Part shown: positions 7,282 to 9,764 of the stretch, piece after piece
Numbering within the stretch: the first letter of the stretch is position 1
How the letters are laid out: the number at the start of each line of letters is the position of its first letter
Origin: Desulfotignum sp.
Lineage (GTDB): Bacteria > Desulfobacterota > Desulfobacteria > Desulfobacterales > Desulfobacteraceae
Reading direction: 5' to 3'
Length of the DNA: 9,764 bases
NCBI GenBank assembly: GCA_011390235.1
Contig: JAABSS010000460.1
Coordinates: forward strand, 1 to 9,764
Made by a program: the position numbers and the translations under genes
Notes under the pieces: generated by a model
What the model was told of the DNA's origin: nothing
Databases searched by the model: none
Seen by the model: the letters and a program-made list of their open reading frames with translations, nothing else

Positions 7282-7310
7282 TTGACTGTACTTCCAGCAA
7301 CTGATAAATA
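7282..7310 (+). promoter_or_regulatory. Weak candidate promoter for lnt-prfB
   Basis: TTGACT (7282-7287) is 5 of 6 to the sigma70 -35 box. At 17 bp spacing the -10 position reads TAAATA (7305-7310), only 3 of 6. The AT-rich stretch offers other -10 choices, so the exact promoter is uncertain. It sits about 40 bp before the lnt ATG, in the 106-bp divergent region shared with the kinase gene. On the opposite strand a similarly weak TTGCTG-16 bp-TATACG pair faces the kinase. Confidence 0.25.
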
Positions 7311-7316
7311 TATCAG
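7301..7316. repeat. 16-bp palindrome in the kinase-lnt divergent region
   Basis: CTGATA-AATA-TATCAG is a perfect 6-bp inverted repeat around a 4-bp centre. It overlaps the possible -10 region for lnt, which suits an operator. It is also followed on the plus strand by AATTTTTTG, so a weak stem plus T-tract is another reading. The stem is AT-rich with only two G-C pairs per arm, so it would be a poor terminator. The rest of 7246-7351 shows no gene. Confidence 0.4.
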
Positions 7317-7351
7317 AATTTTTTGAATAATTTAAGACCCATGGAAAAAAA

Positions 7352-8935
7352 ATGCATTCTTTGTTCCATCTGCGTTCCTGGCTGCCATATTTCCCGGCAG
7401 TGGTCAGCGGCCTTCTGCTGACCCTGTGCTTTCCAGATCCTGGTTTGCATTATCTGGCATTTGCGGCCCTTTGCCCTTTGATCGTCTCCCTGGAACCTAT
7501 GACTGTCCGCCAGTCTTTTCTGGCTGGATTTGCCGCCGGATTTGTCCATTTCACCACCCTGATCTACTGGATCGTTCCCACCCTGTCCACTTACGGCGGT
7601 CTTCACATACTGCTGTCTGTCTGTGCTTTGGCCCTGCTTTGCCTGTACCTGGCCCTGTATCCGGCCCTGTTTGCCTGGGCTCTCAAAAAACTGGGCCCAT
7701 CACCCGCCATAATGCCCCTGGCAGGGGCCTGTCTGTGGACCGGGCTTGAATTTGTGCGTACCCACCTTTTCACAGGGTTTCCCTGGGGGGTTTTGGGTTA
7801 CAGCCAGTTTGCCAACCGCTTTCTGGTTCAGATGGCAGATGTGACAGGAGTGCTGGGCATCTCCTTTGTACTGGTTCTGTGCAACACCTTGATCAGTACC
7901 GTATGGATCCAGATCACAACCAGGGACAGACTTATGGGCAGACACCTTTTTTTGCGCATTTACCTGTGTGTGTCCTACACCTTTTTTATTCTGGCCGCAG
8001 CCTATGTGTACGGCATCCTGCGCATCCCTCTGCTAACACAGCAGATGGCAGCAGCACCCAGACCTGTATTTGCCGTTGTACAGGGAAACATCCGCCAGGA
8101 CCTGAAATGGAGCCAGGCCTTCCGCCGGACCACCATTGAAAAATACGGTAACATGTCCCTGGAGGCTGCCCGGTTTACCCCGGATCTGATCATCTGGCCT
8201 GAAACCGCACTGCCTTTTTATTACGGCCATGATCTGGATCTTTCCAACCAGGTGGACCAATATGTCCGCAAGGCCAAAACCCATTTTCTCATGGGAAGCC
8301 CGGCCGTGGAAACCTCCGGTGACCCGGTCCGGTATTTTAACCGGGTATTCATGCTCAACCAGCTTTCCATACCTGTGGGCACCTATGACAAAACCCATCT
8401 GGTACCGTTTGGTGAATATATTCCTTTCCAGGATCTTTTGTTTTTTCTGGAAAAACTCACACAACAGGCAGGCAATTTTTCTAAAGGGGAATCAGGGTTT
8501 ATCCCCCTTGCTTTTAAAGAGCATAAAACCGGGGTACTGATCTGCTTTGAAATTCTGTTCCCCTCCATTTCACGGCAGTTTGTCAAAAACGGGGCGGATA
8601 TTCTCACCACAGTGACCAATGATGCCTGGTTCGGCACAACATCAGCCCCTGCCCAGCATTTTTCCATTGCTGTGCTCAGGGCGGTGGAAAACCGCAGAAG
8701 CATTGTCAGGGCAGCCAATACCGGCATATCCGGATTCATAGATCCCACCGGACAGATTTTTGCGGCAACCCGGTTATTCACCGATGCGGTGGTTGTTCAA
8801 TCCCTGCCCGCCCTGAAAAGCGTCTCCTTTTATACCCGGCATGGAGATCTTCTGACATTTGCCTGCCTTATTGCAATAAGCATGGGTTTTATGGTAAAAG
8901 GGACAGAATATATCAAAAGGAGATTTCAACCATGA
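7352..8935 (+). CDS. lnt: Apolipoprotein N-acyltransferase
   Basis: This 527-residue integral inner-membrane enzyme performs the last step of lipoprotein maturation, moving an acyl chain from phospholipid to the N-terminal Cys amine of diacylated lipoproteins. The N-terminal half (about 10-225) is a run of hydrophobic helices, beginning with the Lnt-typical SGLLLTLCFPDPGLHYLAF. A carbon-nitrogen hydrolase (nitrilase-like) domain spans about 238-485 with the catalytic triad Glu284 (WPETALP), Lys347 (YDKTHLVPFGEYIP) and Cys398 (GVLICFE), equivalent to E. coli Glu267, Lys335 and Cys387. A final hydrophobic helix lies at about 498-515. Its length is typical. A weak GGA lies 6 nt before the ATG. 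The stop overlaps the prfB start (ATGA). RlpA in this same window would be one of its substrates, though it is transcribed separately. Confidence 0.96.
   Translation: MHSLFHLRSWLPYFPAVVSGLLLTLCFPDPGLHYLAFAALCPLIVSLEPMTVRQSFLAGFAAGFVHFTTLIYWIVPTLSTYGGLHILLSVCALALLCLYLALYPALFAWALKKLGPSPAIMPLAGACLWTGLEFVRTHLFTGFPWGVLGYSQFANRFLVQMADVTGVLGISFVLVLCNTLISTVWIQITTRDRLMGRHLFLRIYLCVSYTFFILAAAYVYGILRIPLLTQQMAAAPRPVFAVVQGNIRQDLKWSQAFRRTTIEKYGNMSLEAARFTPDLIIWPETALPFYYGHDLDLSNQVDQYVRKAKTHFLMGSPAVETSGDPVRYFNRVFMLNQLSIPVGTYDKTHLVPFGEYIPFQDLLFFLEKLTQQAGNFSKGESGFIPLAFKEHKTGVLICFEILFPSISRQFVKNGADILTTVTNDAWFGTTSAPAQHFSIAVLRAVENRRSIVRAANTGISGFIDPTGQIFAATRLFTDAVVVQSLPALKSVSFYTRHGDLLTFACLIAISMGFMVKGTEYIKRRFQP
8932..8935 (+). 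other. ATGA stop/start overlap of lnt and prfB
   Basis: The prfB ATG (8932-8934) and the lnt TGA (8933-8935) overlap. Unlike the lon-rlpA junction, a clear AAGGAG lies 9 nt upstream of this ATG inside the lnt 3' end, so prfB can be initiated directly as well as by coupling. The two genes form one transcription unit. Confidence 0.9.
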
Positions 8936-9764
8936 ATACAGACTTAAAGCAGACCATATCCTCTCTTGTCGCCAAAACCGACCGCCTCAAGGAGTATCTT
9001 TGACCTGCCGGTAAAAGAAAGACGTCTTAAGGAACTGGAGCATTTCCTTGCCAGACCGGATTTCTGGGATGACCCGGAAAAAGCCACCCGGATGCTCAAA
9101 GAACAGACAGTCCTGGCCAACCTTCTCAATACCTGCGACACCATCTGCGCTGACCTTGAAGATGCACAAATGCTTTTGGACATGGCCCATGAAGAAGGGG
9201 ACAAGGAAAGTGAAGCCGACGTGGGCCGGCAATTGACAGGTATTGCAAAGCGCATCAAAAAGTTTTCTCTGGACATCACCCTGGACCATGAAGATGATGC
9301 CAGAGATGCCCTGGTTTCCATCAATGCCGGGGCCGGCGGCACCGACTCCCAGGACTGGGCAGAAATGCTGTTTAGGATGTATACCCGGTGGATCGACAAA
9401 AAAGGGTATAAACTGACCCTCATTGACCTGCAGCCGGGTGATGAAGCCGGCATCAAAGGCGCCACCTTTAAAGTGGCCGGCCACAACTGCTTCGGCTTCA
9501 TGAAAGGGGAATCAGGGGTCCACCGCCTGGTGCGCATATCCCCTTTCAATGCCAACGGCAAGCGCCACACCTCATTTGCCTCGGTGTTTGTCTATCCGGA
9601 TATCCAGGATGATATCCATATCGATATTGATGACAAAGATCTGCGCATCGATGTGTTCCGGGCTTCCGGGGCCGGGGGCCAGCATGTAAACAAGACCAGT
9701 TCTGCAGTGCGCATTACCCACATGCCCACCGGCATTGTGGTCCAGTGCCAGCAGGAACCCTCCC
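8932..9764 (+). CDS. prfB: Peptide chain release factor 2, programmed +1 frameshift, C-terminus cut by window edge
   Basis: Reading frame 0 runs 23 codons (8932-9000) to TGA 9001-9003. Skipping T9001 continues the protein from GAC 9002 to the window end, about residue 277 of the usual ~365. The shifted frame carries RF2 hallmarks: the helical N-terminal domain, INAGAGGTDSQDWAEML, the stop-codon recognition tripeptide Ser-Pro-Phe at 203-205 (9539-9547), and the peptidyl-tRNA hydrolysis motif GGQ at 248-250 (9674-9682). These sit two residues before their E. coli positions (205-207 and 250-252), matching the two-codon-shorter frame-0 segment. RF2 releases peptides at UGA and UAA. It is cotranscribed with lnt. 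The correct CDS is a join, 8932..9000 with 9002..>9764; this is normal recoding and not a pseudogene. Confidence 0.97.
8989..9004 (+). promoter_or_regulatory. prfB programmed +1 frameshift signal
   Basis: AAGGAG (8989-8994), an internal Shine-Dalgarno-like run, is followed by the 3-nt spacer TAT and the slippery CTT-TGA-C (8998-9004). Order and spacing match the E. coli prfB signal. When RF2 is scarce the ribosome pauses at UGA, slips from CUU to UUU and continues; when RF2 is plentiful it terminates after 23 residues. This is direct autoregulation of RF2 level. Confidence 0.97.

Noticed and set aside
7341..7421. 26-codon Cys-rich open frame (MEKKCILCSICVPGC...) just before and overlapping lnt
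   Set aside because: It has no ribosome site, overlaps lnt out of frame, and most of its codons are lnt codons; a leader peptide cannot be supported.
9001..9003. TGA as evidence that prfB is a pseudogene
   Set aside because: The stop is the centre of the standard RF2 recoding signal, and the shifted frame is intact with SPF and GGQ at the expected positions.
8944..9570. 208-codon minus-strand open frame opposite prfB
   Set aside because: The opposite strand encodes unmistakable RF2 motifs over the whole span; this is a shadow.

Overview
The window reads as chromosomal housekeeping DNA from a Gram-negative bacterium, probably a Desulfobacterota member (Desulfobacter/Desulfotignum-like). This is inferred from the moderate GC content, the general character of the proteins, and the presence of lipoprotein maturation (Lnt) plus a septal lipoprotein (RlpA), which imply an outer membrane. 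The taxonomic guess is from impression only and is not a database result. I see no mobile element, CRISPR array, tRNA or rRNA.

Region 1 (1-4900, minus strand) is a tight four-gene cluster transcribed right to left: a small heat-shock protein (Hsp20 family), ATP-dependent protease Lon, the RlpA-like SPOR-domain lipoprotein, and a RecD2-type helicase cut off by the left edge. The hsp20-lon gap is 27 bp, and lon and rlpA overlap by an ATGA junction. A sigma70-like promoter (TTTACA, 17 bp, TATTCT) lies just upstream of hsp20, and the hsp20 leader can fold so that the start codon is paired. The cluster joins protein holding and degradation (Hsp20, Lon) with cell-wall separation and DNA repair, which is consistent with a stress-type operon.

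Region 2 (4957-7245) holds a stand-alone FabG-type short-chain reductase on the plus strand. It converges, with 6 bp between stops, on an orphan soluble PAS-histidine kinase-receiver hybrid on the minus strand. FabG carries His where the catalytic-tetrad Asn is usual, and the kinase's receiver seems to carry Met at the conserved Thr/Ser position.

Region 3 (7246-9764, plus strand) begins with a 106-bp divergent intergenic region containing a 16-bp AT-rich palindrome. Then come lnt (apolipoprotein N-acyltransferase) and prfB (release factor 2), joined by a second ATGA overlap. prfB contains the classic programmed +1 frameshift site (AAGGAG-TAT-CTT-TGA-C) after codon 23 and runs off the right edge.

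I did not find an undescribed system. The points worth a second look are the Hsp20-Lon-RlpA-RecD2 arrangement with its possible leader hairpin, the two active-site or switch-residue substitutions, and the RF2 recoding site.
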